Assembly: GCA_905116865.2 (NCBI GenBank)
Contig: CAJHNH020008546.1
Span: forward strand, 344,501-408,500
From: Candidula unifasciata
Lineage: Eukaryota > Mollusca > Gastropoda > Stylommatophora > Geomitridae
Direction of reading: 5' to 3'
Length of the DNA stretch: 64,000 nt
In this document: positions 1-11,967 of the stretch, one piece after another
How positions within the stretch are numbered: position 1 is the first letter of the stretch
Layout: every line of letters begins with the position of its first letter
Program-made: the position numbers and the translations under genes
Notes under the pieces: generated by a model
Told to the model about the DNA's origin: nothing
The model's database searches: none
What the model saw: the letters and a program-made list of their open reading frames with translations, nothing else

Positions 1-553
1 ATGGATGGTGCAGAGTCTGACTGTATGGTAATGATATACCAAATAATACATGCTAAAGCTCTATCTACAGAAGTGTATTTCCAATTTTTTTCAAAGTGTC
101 CTTTCAGTTTGTTTCCTATCTGTGACTCAAGATCTTGGAAATCTGTAATGATATCTGAGAACAGCCAATCATTTACTTTTTGATCATAATTACGATTAAT
201 ATGTGATACACGTTCCTCTGGAGTTTTGCGAGAGGTGTAGTTAGTACTTTCACCGATAAATAGGATGGAAGATCTGGAAAAATAGTTGGATAAGCATCTT
301 TTTTTAAAGCGGGATTCTTTCTTGGGAGTATATGCTCGATTCCTGATTTGTCTGTAGATTTATCAGACACAGTAGTATCTGACGTACGAAAATTTTTCAC
401 ACATACTACACTGGTTTTCTCAGGAGTCCGTGGAATATGTTTCAGCCATTTGTCTCTCAAAAGAGAATTCGAAGGGAATCTGAAAAATCTTACATATCCA
501 CTAGAAAGGTCATAATTTAAACGACACTCAGTTACAGAACATTTAGCAGGCAT
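1..553 (-). pseudogene. THAP-domain protein, frameshifted and truncated by the window edge
   Basis: The reverse strand from 553 starts MPAKCSVTEC and carries a THAP zinc-finger pattern: a Cys pair near the start, then the block FFRFP..LRDKWLKHIPR, then a VCVKNF block and, further on, AYPTIFP. THAP domains are DNA-binding C2CH fingers found in host regulators and in P-element-like transposases. The fourth ligand, normally His in a C-x2-H-F motif, is Asn here (CVKNF), so zinc binding should be impaired. Near 255 the frame changes by one base. A second open frame then continues to position 1 (peptide pieces TPEERVSHINR and VNDWLFSDII) and leaves the window. It may be a decayed gene, a transposon-derived copy, or a real gene with a sequencing indel. 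The residues upstream of 553 look like leader rather than domain. Confidence 0.7.
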
Positions 554-613
554 AGTTCCTCGAAAACCAACACACTGACGATAAATCCAACGTAAATTGC
601 AGAAATTGCTCAC

Positions 614-1200
614 TTATTCTACTCCCTGAAATACCGCTTATATGTGAATCAGACGTGAAAATGAAACCACATTAAAAACTTTGACAAGAAAAATAAAACC
701 GAACACACACTGGAACATCCATTTAGAGTTTGCCTCAGGAACTGACGTCACCACTGGAGTTTCCCGGCCTGGACTTTCGTTTTGACAGACCACACTTTAG
801 AGATAAGTTATTTTGTGTATTCTTCTTCACATTTATGTCATTGTCCATTGTCCGTCTGAGAGTCACACCGCGGAAGCGACTGTGGCTTTGTAGCGTGGTG
901 TTCCCAAAGTCAGCAGTAGGCATTACCTCTGTTGTGGAGAGGCAAGGCCGGAATAACCATTAGGCACATTAAGCACGTGCATAAGGCATCACAACAGGAG
1001 GGAACACCATATACATTTTCAGTAGACTGGGAGCTAAGCGTAATTTTTGCCCATTGATGTCGTAAGTTGATGAAAGTTTTTATTTTTTTTTTTAATCTAC
1101 GGGGTTCATTTTCTAGTTGGTAATTTTAATGTTGTGAAGCTGACGTGCTGTAGCTCTCGTTTAGATTGATATGTTCCCGTGATCTTTAGTGGTTTTAAAA
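614..1200. other. no recognisable gene
   Basis: Only short open frames on both strands with no family resemblance. A T-run lies near 1081-1093. I see no repeat shared with the rest of the window. Confidence 0.5.
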
Positions 1201-1205
1201 AAATG

Positions 1206-1259
1206 GTGGTGATTTCTGCCGAGATTATATCGCTCTATAATCTCGGCAGCAATCACCAC
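1206..1259. repeat. near-perfect short hairpin
   Basis: Arms 1206-1229 and 1236-1259 pair at 23 of 24 positions around a 6-base loop (TCGCTC). The core is TGCCGAGATTATA and its complement. It could be a miniature foldback element, a pair of fused inverted termini, or a structured RNA element. No second copy was noticed. Confidence 0.85.
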
Positions 1260-1284
1260 AATGGGTTAAGGGGAGGGGGGGGGG

Positions 1285-1355
1285 GGGCGAGAGCAAGAGA
1301 GAGAGAGAGAGTGTGTGTGAGAGGGCGTGTGTGAGATAGAGTTTGCGTGAGAAAG

Positions 1356-1431
<76 letters not shown>

Positions 1432-1780
1432 AGAGAGTGTGCTAAAGACTGAGATGGCGTGTGTGAGAGAGTGTGAGAGAGAGTGAGAGAGAGAGAGAGA
1501 GGGGGGGGGGAGTGAGAGTGTGAGAGAGAGAGAGAGTCAGAAGGGGTGTGTAAGATGGTGATGGAGAGTGAGAGTGAGTGTGTGAGAGAATGAGAGTGAC
1601 ACAGAGAGAAAGAGTGAGAGGGCGTGTGTGAAAGAGTGTGAGAAAGTTAGAATGAGTGTGTAAGAGAGAGGAAGAGAGGCTGAATGAGAGTGAAAAAGAG
1701 TGAGAGAGATAAAGTTAGAGGGCGTGTGTGAGAGTGCATATATGAGAGTGTAAGAGAGGTGAGAGAGTGAGTGAGAGTAT

Positions 1781-1840
<60 letters not shown>
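1285..1840. repeat. GA/GT-rich microsatellite tract
   Basis: Long runs of (GA)n, with a pure block at about 1361-1424, are interrupted by GTGT and GAAA variants. The reverse strand is polypyrimidine, so its open frames rich in Ser and Leu are artefacts. Confidence 0.95.
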
Positions 1841-1844
<4 letters not shown>

Positions 1845-2228
1845 ATTAACAAAAACCAAGACTGAAATGCTGAATGCAGTAATTTACTCAGGTGCCATCT
1901 CCACAATGAAACGTCGGCCACAATAGATGCACATCACCCGGTTCTTTGCCTGTTGTCGTTTATGGCGGGAAATAAAAACCTCACTGTCATGTTGTCAGAC
2001 TTCTGGATGGACTATTGACTCTAATACTAGAGATTCTGCTCTGTTTGTTTAGCCAGTTCCAACACTGCACTTTCATTTGCATCTGCTTCAGTTTTATAGC
2101 TGCTCGTTGGAATGAGTAATCTCTTGTGCCATCGGTAATTTTAGTCGGCCTCTGTTGGTGCGTCAGGATGAGACGAACTGTGTGTGCTTAGATTTCCGGT
2201 TGGGTCATTTCTAGTTATTCATGTTATT

Positions 2229-2264
2229 TTTACATTCTGTCTGTCTGTCCGTCCGTTCGTCGCT

Positions 2265-2307
<43 letters not shown>

Positions 2308-2520
2308 GCACGCCCGCCCGCATGCACGCCCGCCCGCATGCACGTCCGCCCGCCCATCCGTCCGTCTGTCTGTCTGTCTGTCTGTCTGTCTAACTGCCTG
2401 TTTGTCTGTCTGTCCGTCTGTCCGTCTGCCTGTCTGTCTGTCTTGATATCCATCCATCCGTCCATCAGTCTGACTATCAGTCTGTCTGCTTCCCTGTCTG
2501 TATTTGTCTCTCTGTCTACC
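2229..2520. repeat. TCTG/CCGC tetranucleotide tract
   Basis: Degenerate (TCTG)n with an inner block of CCCG/CATG variants around 2310-2360. The open frames across it are low-complexity. Confidence 0.95.
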
Positions 2521-2638
2521 TTTCTGACATTTTGTCCCCTTGCTTGTCTGCCGAAGGTCTACCTAGTGATCCTTTCACTGTCAGCCCCGTCTGAATGGAT
2601 ATCATGAAATAGACCGAGAACTAATTGCCACTTATTTT

Positions 2639-2839
2639 CAAGTATTCGAAAACCATGAGTTGTAAACCCTTTGGCTCGGTACTATGGATATCGAAACCCT
2701 TCGGCCTTGATTTAATTATAGGTACCTCAAATCTGGAAGAAATGTGGCTTTTCTGCCTACCCCCGGGAGTAAACCTGGACCACAAGGAGTTCGTCACCCG
2801 GTCGCCGCGAAGTCAGCTTTAACCAACTACGCCAACCGC
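2639..2839 (-). mobile_element. tRNA-derived SINE, family A, copy 1
   Basis: About 200 bp shared with 20395-20629 and 52534-52759. Read on the minus strand, the more intact copies begin with a tRNA-like head: an A box near TAGCGTAGATGG and a B box near GGTTCACTCCC. The body follows and the element ends in an A-rich tail, which appears as a T run at the left edge on the plus strand. This copy has decayed boxes and no obvious T-run. The mark of the family is the plus-strand block TTTGGCTCGGTA..ATGGATATCG. Confidence 0.8.
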
Positions 2840-3049
2840 CCCCCCCCCTTTTTTTTTCTCTTGCGTTCTCTTTCTTTCTTGTTTAATTGTACCAACAATT
2901 GCTACCCTCCCCCCCCCCCCTTCCCGAAAAAAGACAAGTGAAACTTGTTACTGGCCTTAGTATCTGACCCACTGACCATCTGTATTTACTCAGATCTGAT
3001 GCTCTTTGCCGGCAACCACTTTGTTGTTGCAGTATTTTTCTATGTGGGC

Positions 3050-3210
3050 TCGAGGGCCCCACTTTGATTAGGAAAATATTTAGGTTTAGTGCCCCTTAAC
3101 AAGCATGCCGTAAGGGAACTATGCTGAAATCTTATGTGTTGACCTCACGTCATCAAGGTTTGAATCCATTACCTGCGGCCTACAGACCCATGCGCTACCC
3201 TGGCCCTCAA
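3050..3210 (-). mobile_element. tRNA-like SINE head, degenerate
   Basis: The reverse strand shows a possible A box (TAGCGCATGGG) followed about 35 bases later by GATTCAAACCTT, close to the pol III B-box consensus. The spacing fits a tRNA-derived SINE head. No second copy of the body was found in the window. Confidence 0.5.
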
Positions 3211-3797
3211 TAATAATAACTGTTGATACGGTAATCCCGCAGAAACCGTTTTAATCTGTTTGTGTGAGATCTGAGGCCAGACAAGGCAGTCAACCCATTA
3301 TCGAGAGAGCAGAAGCAATATAGGAGCCAGGTCGTATTGATTTCATCATAATCGATGCCATTGTTTTGGCTTGATAACAGCACAAACATCATGGGAAGCT
3401 GCCTAACTTCTTCGTATTCTGCCCTGCTCCCCAATGGAGAATACGCTTTCAGCTTTCTCACCCCAAGTCGCTTTCAATCGCACACTTACTGCCCATCCTG
3501 TCTTTTTGAGCTTAAGTCTATACATTTCATTTCCTTGTGTTTTTGGTTTGCGTTTATTTCTGTCACCTGTGGGTTCCAGTGTTAAGACATTATGTTTCTA
3601 TTGTTTTCTGGTTGTCTCAACTTGTGACCTATCCAGCCGCCTAACATGGCAGCCAGTAAATCTGTTTTTGTATACCGTAGTTTGAATGTGTTTGTTTTTC
3701 TACATGTCCATTTCCATTACCGTTTGTTCACGCGACCTTTTCTCTATTTTTTTTTTAAAATCCCACTCAGATTTATTTCCCTTCCAAAATCCTCGTC

Positions 3798-3985
3798 GTC
3801 CCTATGTGGGACGCAATTTTTCGTTATCATGAAGACACCATCCCGGCTTTTGCCGGGGCCGTAATTATAGCCTTACGTTTAAACGCGGTTTCTGGGACCT
3901 CTCCACGGGTGATTCTTATCTTCATGGTGGCACTTTGTGTCACCGGGTATTTATCGCTCTGTGTGTTGACTTGGTGGGGTAAAAC
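3798..3985 (+). repeat. interspersed repeat family B, copy 1
   Basis: Shared with 22240-22424, 43525-43697 and 55952-56151 (same strand) and with 41066-41235, 44095-44225, 45536-45690 and 47139-47325 (opposite strand). Landmarks are GGCTTTTGCC, TTTCTGGGACCTCTCCACGG, GGTGGCACTTTGTGTCAC and TGTGTGATGT..TGGTGGGGT. No clear pol III boxes are visible on either strand, so it is a SINE-like or MITE-like unit of unknown class. Confidence 0.85.
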
Positions 3986-4097
3986 TTTCTTACTTACTTT
4001 TTTTTCCCTTCATTTATTTACACGCGCCTGAATTCTAGATCAAGTCCTAATTCACTTTCTTTTCTTTCAGCCTTTCCCCTTTATCGCCTTTTCTGTC

Positions 4098-4203
<106 letters not shown>

Positions 4204-4479
4204 ACCATCGTATCGTGATATAGACTGTTATATTTCGTCATCGCACATGATCACTTGAATCACAGACCAGGTCAGTATTCTGTCTTGTCCGGTCCATAAT
4301 GCTACGCCATCCAGAAGATAAAACATATGTTAGAAATAGCGCACATTTTCCCTAGATTTGTTACAAATTAAACGGTTTACGATAGTTTGAAATGTGCACA
4401 TTCCAGTACTTGTATTGATTATTTTGATGCTATTGTTAATTTTTAATGTTACTTGATGTGTGAATGAAATGATGTAAGA

Positions 4480-4600
4480 ACAGAGGGAGACCTCGAAGGG
4501 CAGAATGTTAGACGGGCCTGCGTGCCCAGTTCTTTACCCTTTAAAAATAAAGTTTGTTCGTTCCTTTGTTCATTCGTTCTTTTGTCGCTCGATCTTGCCA
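4480..4600 (+). mobile_element. short retroposon family G with GTTC-type tail, copy 1
   Basis: Contains GACGGGCCTGCGTGCCCA, then AAAATAAAGTTTGTTCG and a run of GTTC/ATTC repeats. The same order, inverted, is present at 38394-38490. A conserved 3' end followed by a short tandem tail is typical of retroposons of the LINE-mobilised type. Confidence 0.65.
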
Positions 4601-4603
4601 TAT

Positions 4604-6417
4604 TTACCACCAATTTCTCGAATCCCATTCCTTGTCATTTCATGTCCGGAAAACACAGTCTGTCTACGTCTGTCTCTAAAAGTTTACGGTTTTCTTCTGT
4701 TTTGAGGAGGTGTCGCGTGCGGATGTGCACTAGAACTCACCAGTACTGAGTGAGCAATTAAGACGTCAAAACAATACGTAACGTCTTGAAGGATTGTTGT
4801 TAAAGGCAGTTGATGTTTGCAGTCCTAGGAAGACGGACGTGTGGATCCTCGAGGACGCTTTACCCCGGGACTCCACTTTAAACCTCAGCAGAAAGCTGGT
4901 ATAAATCATCCTCACATTCTTTCTCTTCTACAGCATGCCTTTTCGCCGTCGTACCTTTTACACTTGTCTTCCAATATTCACCCCTCAGATTATCTCAACA
5001 CGAGTCACTCTTTGTCGAGCTTCATCAATTACTGCGTTTTCAGCACAAATATTTGCTTACTGGATATTTTATATGAACAAAAACAGATTCATGCTTTGCA
5101 TCGTAGCGTGTGATAATTAGGCCCAGATAATGATTTTCATGTTTGTTTGTTTTCCCCCCACACAGCTAAGAGGCTATGGCGATATTTGGACAAACAATAA
5201 TGCGTTACTCCCTTCGTGTGATGAATTGCTGGAATTTGCTATTAATTATTTTTTTGTTGACATTCGTTTTTTTCAGTTAACGTAGCAGTCTTCTTCTGTA
5301 TCTTCAGTCCTTCGTTTACTGCTTCGGGTGTCTAAGGACAAATAAGGTTGTGCTTCTTCCACTTCTGACTGCCTCAGCCAAGGACACATCCCACTGTTGT
5401 TGTTATGCTGTATAGTACTTGTCCTGATGTCATCTTTTCATCTTGTTCTTGCTTTACCTCATGATCTACGTCCTTTTTTTTTTTCGTATGCATTGTATGG
5501 CAAACCAGGTTAACTGCTGTGTTCGCAGCAGGGTGTGAGAGATTTATGCCATCCTGTCATTTGGTCCTGTAATGCAGGGGACTAGTAGAGCGATAACGGC
5601 GTGGTTTATTGCAGGTGATAAACCTTATTATTACAGGGGCTATAATCTGATGTAGCCTGTGTCCACTAATTTTATGGCAAAACAGCGCTCCCTCCTAAAC
5701 CAAGAAATAATTGAAACTCCCCCACCCCCCCCCCCCCACCCTTTCCTCTCAATGCTATATTTTATAGACCAATCGGCACTTAGTGGGTGATCTTGTCAAC
5801 ATCACGCCGGCCGCTTTCACTTCCTCTAAGACAGGGCGACCTCGGAGCCAAGGTCATTTCTTTAAAAAAAGCCTGCTCCATTTGGATTTGAACACACGAG
5901 CTTCGGATTCGCAGATAAGCATCTAGCCGCTACACCGCGGCGGCTCCCTTGTGTTAATGTGGCAGCAAAACTAATCAATACAGTGACAGCAGTAGAAATA
6001 ACAACGCCGGCCACAGCAAGATTCCCTATCACTGAGCGATCTCTGTGAAACCGACCGTAACAAGACAGCCATAGAACAGGCAGCACTTTCCATCCGTCGA
6101 CTTTTCAGTGAAATCGACCAACGTTGGAACTTCAGGTTGAACTTCAGACAGCAATCAGTGGAATTAGACTCCGTCAACAACCACTCAACGCATCCGTGTC
6201 CCCAAAGAGAAAGACCAACAGGATCAATGCTGGCCTCAATTCTCGACATCTGATGCCTGGTTACGCATGGCTTGAGACTCCTGTGACAGATCAGTGCTCA
6301 CAGACTGTAGCTTTAGGTGCTTTTTACGTTAACCGGTTGTGGGAAGTTTGTTCTTCCTCTTCTGGACGTGTGTATCGTTCAGGAACTTGAGGTTTGCGAT
6401 TACGCCCGTTTACCACA
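4604..6417. repeat. direct duplication, copy 1
   Basis: This block is repeated in the same order and orientation at 6787-8641 with scattered small indels, mostly in homopolymers. Shared landmarks include CCTCGAGGACGCTTT (4849 and 7023), AATAATGCGTTACTCC (5196 and 7382), a C-run at about 5720 and 7920, and the SINE at 5752-5945 and 7958-8152. No host gene was recognised inside it. Confidence 0.9.
5752..5945 (-). mobile_element. tRNA-derived SINE, family D, copy 1
   Basis: On the minus strand the element opens with a tRNA-like head (A-box-like TAGCGGCTAGATGCTT, B-box-like GTGTTCAAATCC) and runs into the family-D body (CCAAGGTCATTT on the plus strand, and ..ATCACGCCGGCCGC). Related copies lie at 22800, 23288, 23722, 24035, 48885 and 60425. 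Confidence 0.8.
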
Positions 6418-6769
6418 GATTACGGAGTACCCACTAAAGATAGGGCAAAACATGGTGTCGGATTTATACTTCATCCCGAGACAGCAAAATTAATAACAGG
6501 AACAGAATTTATATCAGAAAGAATTATTTTAATCAAGTTGACAGAAGGAAGTAAAACTACAACGATTATTCAGATATATGCACCTTGTAATGATAGTTAC
6601 TCTGAAGAAGAAAAAGAAGACTTTTACGAGAGACTTACGGACACCATCAATAATGTTAAAGAGAAAAGAGGACATCATAGTAATGGGAGATTTTAATGGT
6701 AGGGTAGGTAAAAGAAGATCACCATGGGAGAGATACCTTGGCCCATTTAGCGACACAACCACAGATTGC
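6394..6769 (+). pseudogene. LINE endonuclease (EEP/APE-type) fragment
   Basis: The frame from 6394 reads KHGVGFIL, ISERIILIKL and IIQIYAPCNDS, matching the middle of the exonuclease-endonuclease-phosphatase domain encoded upstream of the reverse transcriptase in RTE/CR1-type LINEs. About 6660-6680 the frame shifts, and the second frame supplies the conserved IVMGDFNGRVG active-site block before the assembly gap. In the family this domain nicks the target DNA for target-primed reverse transcription. The fragment lacks both ends, carries a frameshift and stops at the gap. Confidence 0.8.
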
Positions 6770-6786
6770 NNNNNNNNNNNNNNNNN
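6770..6786. other. assembly gap (17 N)
   Basis: Seventeen ambiguous bases, immediately followed by the start of duplication copy 2. Confidence 1.
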
Positions 6787-8641
6787 TACCCCCAAAATTT
6801 CTCAAACCCCTTTCCCTTGTCATTTCATGCCCGGGAAACCCGTCTTTTTTCTGTCTCAAAAAAGTTTAGGGTTTTTCCCTTTCTGTTTGAGGGGGTTTTC
6901 GCGTGGGGATGTGCACTAAAACGCCCCCATACTGGGGGGCAAAAAGTCAAAACAATCGAAACGTCTTAAAGGGATTGTGTTAAAGCTTTGATTTTTTCGT
7001 CCTAGGAAACGGACGGGGGACCCTCGAGGACGCTTTTCCCCCGGGGACTCCATTTTAAAACCTCAGCAAAAAGCGGGTTAAATCATCCTCACTTCTTTCC
7101 TTCTTCCAGCAGCCTTTTCGCCGTAGTACCTTTTACACTGTCGTCCAATATTCCACCCTCAGACTATCTCAACACGAGTCACTCTTTGTCGAGCGTAATC
7201 AATTACTGCGTTTTCAGCACAAATATTTGCTTTACTGGATACTGGTATTTTATATGAACAAAAACAGATTCATGCTTTTGCATCGTAGCGTGTGATATTA
7301 AGGCCCCAGATAATGATTTTCATGTTTTGTTTGTTTTCCCCCACACACAGCTAAGAGGCTTATGGCGATATTTGGACAAACAATAATGCGTTACTCCGTT
7401 CGTGTGATGAATTGCTGGAATTTGCTATTAATTATTTTTTTTGTTGACATTCGTTAGTTTCAGTTAAAACGTAGCAGGTCTTCTTTGTATCTTCAGTCCT
7501 TCGTTACTGCTTCGGTTGTCTAAGGACAAATAAAGTTGTGCTTCTTCCACTTCTGACTGCCTCAGCCCAAGTACACATCCCACTGTTGTTGTTAGTGCTG
7601 TATAGTCTCAGTCCTGATGTCATCTTTTCATCTTGTTCTTGCTTTACCTATGAATCTACGTCCTTTTTTTTTTCGTATGCATTGTATGGCAAACCAGGTT
7701 AACTGCTGTGTTCGCAAGCAGGGTGTGAGAGATTTATGCCATCCTGTCATTTTGGTCCTGTAATGCAGGGGACTAGTAGAGCGATTAATGGGCGTGTTTA
7801 TTGCAGGTGAAATAAACCTTATTAATTAAAGGGGCTATAAATCTGATGTAGCGTGTGTCCACTAATTTATGCACAAAACAGCGCTCCCCACCTCCTAAAC
7901 CAAGAAAAATAATTGAAACTCCCCCCCCCCCCCCCCCACCTTTCTCTTCTCAATGCTATATTTATAGACCAATCGGTCACTTAGTGGGTGATCTTGTCAA
8001 CATCACGCCGGCCGCTTTCGCTTCTCTAAGACAGGGCGATCGGGAGCCAAGGGTCATTTCTAAAAAAAAAAAAGCCTGCTCCATTTGGTTTTTGAACACA
8101 CGAGCTTCGGATTCGCAGATAAGAATCTAGCCGCTACACCGCGGCGGCTCCCTTGTGTTTACTGTGGCAGCTAAAACTACTCAATACAGTGGACAGCAGT
8201 AGGAATAACAACGCCGGCCACAGAAAGATTCCCTATCACTGAGCGCTCTCTGTGAAACCGGACCGTAACAAGACAGCCATTTGAACGAAGGCAGCACTTT
8301 CCATCCGTCGACTTTTCGTGAATCGACCAACGTTGGAACTTCAGGTTGAACTTCAGACAGCAATCAGTGAAATTAGACTCCGTCAACAACCCACTCAACG
8401 CAATCCGTGTCCCCAAAGAGAAAGACCAACAGGAATCAATGCTGGCCTGCCTCAATTCTCGACATCTGATGCCATGGTTACGCATGGCTTGAGACTCCTC
8501 CTGTGACAGATCAGTGCTCACAGACTGTAGCTTTAGGTGCTTTTTACGTTAACCGGTTGTGGGAAGTTTGTTCTTCCTCTTCTGGACGTGTGTATCGTTC
8601 AGGAACTTGAGGTTTGCGATTACGCCCGTTTACCACAGATT
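6787..8641. repeat. direct duplication, copy 2
   Basis: Second copy of 4604-6417. It starts directly after the gap and ends where copy 1 continues into the LINE endonuclease fragment; here the next sequence is a piece of repeat family C. Many differences from copy 1 are one-base homopolymer changes. Confidence 0.9.
7958..8152 (-). mobile_element. SINE family D, duplicate of copy 1
   Basis: Same element as 5752-5945, carried inside the duplicated block rather than independently inserted. Confidence 0.8.
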
Positions 8642-8700
8642 TACTTGAATGCAGACTGTTAGTTATTCATCTTTCAGGCAGATGCAGTTCTAATTTGTCG
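8640..8700 (+). repeat. fragment of repeat family C
   Basis: TTGAATGCAGACTGTTAG and TTTCAGGCAGATGCA match the middle of family C (compare 25185-25225). Confidence 0.55.
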
Positions 8701-8835
8701 CTTTCCACGGCTTGACTGTTAAAGCAGCCGTGGGTATATCCCCCCCCCCCCCCCTGTCCCTCAACATGGGGTATGGAACCCTAGCCTTAACAGGGAAGCT
8801 TTCGGTGTAATTAAGAATGTCAGCCATGAAAAACA

Positions 8836-9662
<827 letters not shown>

Positions 9663-9689
9663 TTCTGCTGAACGACAGATTTATAAGTT

Positions 9690-10030
9690 AACATACTTAT
9701 AAATAGACAGACCGGTAGATAGGAAGATAAATGGGTAAGTGAATATGTAGGTACACAATGAATAGTTAGATCGATGTATGGGTAGAAAGATGGATGTTTA
9801 GATAGATGGATAGGTAGATATATGTAGGGGTAGAAAGGTAGATATTTAGATAAATGGATAGTTAGATCGATATATGGGTAGAAAGATGGATATTTAAATA
9901 GCTGGATAGGTAGATAGATAGGTAAACATAAAGGTAATGGAGGTAGGTGTTTAAACATACGTTTGGGATAGATGAATGGATAGTGAGACATACAGACAGA
10001 CATATCAATGGATTGATGGATAGATGGTTG
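9690..10030. repeat. degenerate GATA/GGTA-rich tandem tract
   Basis: Repeated phrases such as GGGTAGAAAGATGGAT and TAGATAGATGGATAGGTA recur about every 60 bases. The tract is older and more mutated than the microsatellite to its left. Confidence 0.75.
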
Positions 10031-10461
10031 GTTAGAGTTCAAAATTGTTGTGATGGGTGGATAGAGAGAAAGAACCCATGATTTATTTTCCCCACCCCCT
10101 CCCCATCCCTTTTCTTGAGGTTTTGGGAGGGGTTGGACTTTTTTTCTTTTGTGGAGTAGTTCTTAGTAGCTTGGAGCCTCTGGTTACCTCACAGTCCGTC
10201 ATTTTTCCGATATGTATCTATCATCTATTCCCAGGTGAAAGATAAGTCTTGTAGCGGGAGCGAAGTCTTCCGTCTTGTGCCACATGTGTCGTCTGAGCAG
10301 ATTCTGTTGAGTCTGCGAAGGTTCCCTTGATAGAACAGATCCATTTGTATCTTGGTTTCCTGCTGTCTGTAAGCCAGATCTTATTCTTGCGTTTGCACAG
10401 TCGGGCCACCGATGTGGTTTCTTTTTCGTTCAGGGCTTTAAATTGATTGTCTTTATCTGCA

Positions 10462-11195
10462 ATGTCACCATCATCATGTAGCAGGTCCTTTGCAGAACGT
10501 CGCTCTCATCACAGTCTGCCTGAAAGAAACTCGGTCTCTCGCCAGTTCTTCCGCCTCATGTACTTTCATACTCAAGGAGTCACTTATATCCTGTGCCCGT
10601 CTTCGTGTCGGTCGGCCCCTGTCCCTCCTTCCTGGTACCATACTTTCTGCTATATTTTTGTCCAATCCATCGTGGCGCTTGATATGACCAAATTATTTCA
10701 GCTTCCGAGACAGGATGTTGTTTATTAGCCAATCTTCGTTGATGTTCAAATCTTTCAAGATGTCAGTATTTCTCCTCTTCTTTGTTCAAGATATTCTGAG
10801 AATCTTTCTATGGCATTACAGCTCAAAAGCTCCTATTCTCTTTCTTAAGGACTGAGAGATAGTCCACGACTCACATCCGTATGTTGCTACAGGGAAGATG
10901 CATGCTCTCAAAATTGTAATTTTGATCTCCTTGCTGGTGCTTGACCATAGTCTTTTAGGCTGTTCAATCTTTGCAATGCTATGGACATCCTCCTTTTAAT
11001 TTATGTCAAACTGTCTCCATTACTGTTTATTATAGAGCATAGATATTCAAAGTTTGTGACATTTTCAATTTCTTCATCGTTTATTGTTATTTTTGGGTGA
11101 CAGCCAGTTTTATCTGTGGACATTGTTTTCGTCTTCCGTGATGAGTTTCTTGGGATAGTATTGTGATAGTTTCCTGTTGCTTTCCACATCCACAT
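10462..11195 (-). pseudogene. LINE ORF2 C-terminal fragment
   Basis: Reverse-strand frames carry the post-RT region typical of RTE/CR1-like LINEs: near 11100 the blocks [17 protein letters not shown] and SIINSNGD, and near 10474-10665 a basic tail MVPGRRDRGRPTRRRAQDI and AEELARDRVSFRQTVMRATF. Frames change between the blocks. The coding end (..KGPAT, stop near 10474) is followed by GATGATGGTGAC, a 3' motif resembling the unit of the 27-bp array at 60640. Confidence 0.85.
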
Positions 11196-11569
11196 GGCTT
11201 TAGACTACGTCAGCCTTCAGCAACCCTTTCGATTGCTAGGGCAAGTGAGTGCTCTGCTCTGTGATGCTCCTGCTAACAGCAGAGGGCGCCCCAGAAGTGT
11301 CCACTTATCCCTGCGGATACTCGGTCCCCATAGCTGCGTTGGCCACACCGCAGTGTGTTTACCGTCCTCTACCGAATCTGCAATGTAGCCTTCTGTGAAT
11401 AAATTTTCATTTTATAGTTATATCTTTCTCTCCTCGATAAAAAGTTATCGAATTGTGTATTTGTTGCCTGTGTTATATGATTCATTGTTTCAGTTACAAA
11501 CGTACGACAGTCGACGCAGACATTCAACTGGTAGTCTGGTAGTCTTAGTTTCAGCTCCATAGCAAACGG

Positions 11570-11967
11570 GTCACCCCATAGTTGCTCCGCACCTTTGCCA
11601 ACGAAAAACACACAGAATGTTTATCACAGTCCCTTGTGAAAAGATTGACAGACTGCTGTCTCAGCATATCTAGCATACACACGCATTAAAGCATACGGTA
11701 GCCATTCGACGTGCTAACACAAACAATCCGACATTAGAAATGCAGTTCATCATTGATGGTAGCAGTAGTCACCAACAGATCAGCAGTTGCCCATGCGATC
11801 AATTTTAATCGCATACGGGCACCACCAACATTGCGACGACAGGCATCTCGCCATTTTCTGAATCTACAATTCACAAAACCACGTTGGTCACAGTCGAAAA
11901 AAAACATTCCAAATTAAATCCGCAGCTCACATTGTCACACCATGCATTCAACTCAGATGTTGGGCGA
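11570..11967 (-). repeat. unclassified interspersed repeat family I, copy 1
   Basis: The reverse strand matches 33123-33515 (+) along about 395 bases. Shared pieces are TTTTCGACTGTG.CCAACG, TAGATTCAGAAAAT, GATGAACTGCATTTCT and the end CGGAGCA. No coding similarity or pol III promoter was recognised, so its class is unknown. Confidence 0.7.

Noticed and set aside
5862..6249. Reverse frames repeated at 8177-8521 as a duplicated gene
   Set aside because: The frames are short, differ between the copies, and partly overlap a SINE head; repetition comes from the block duplication.
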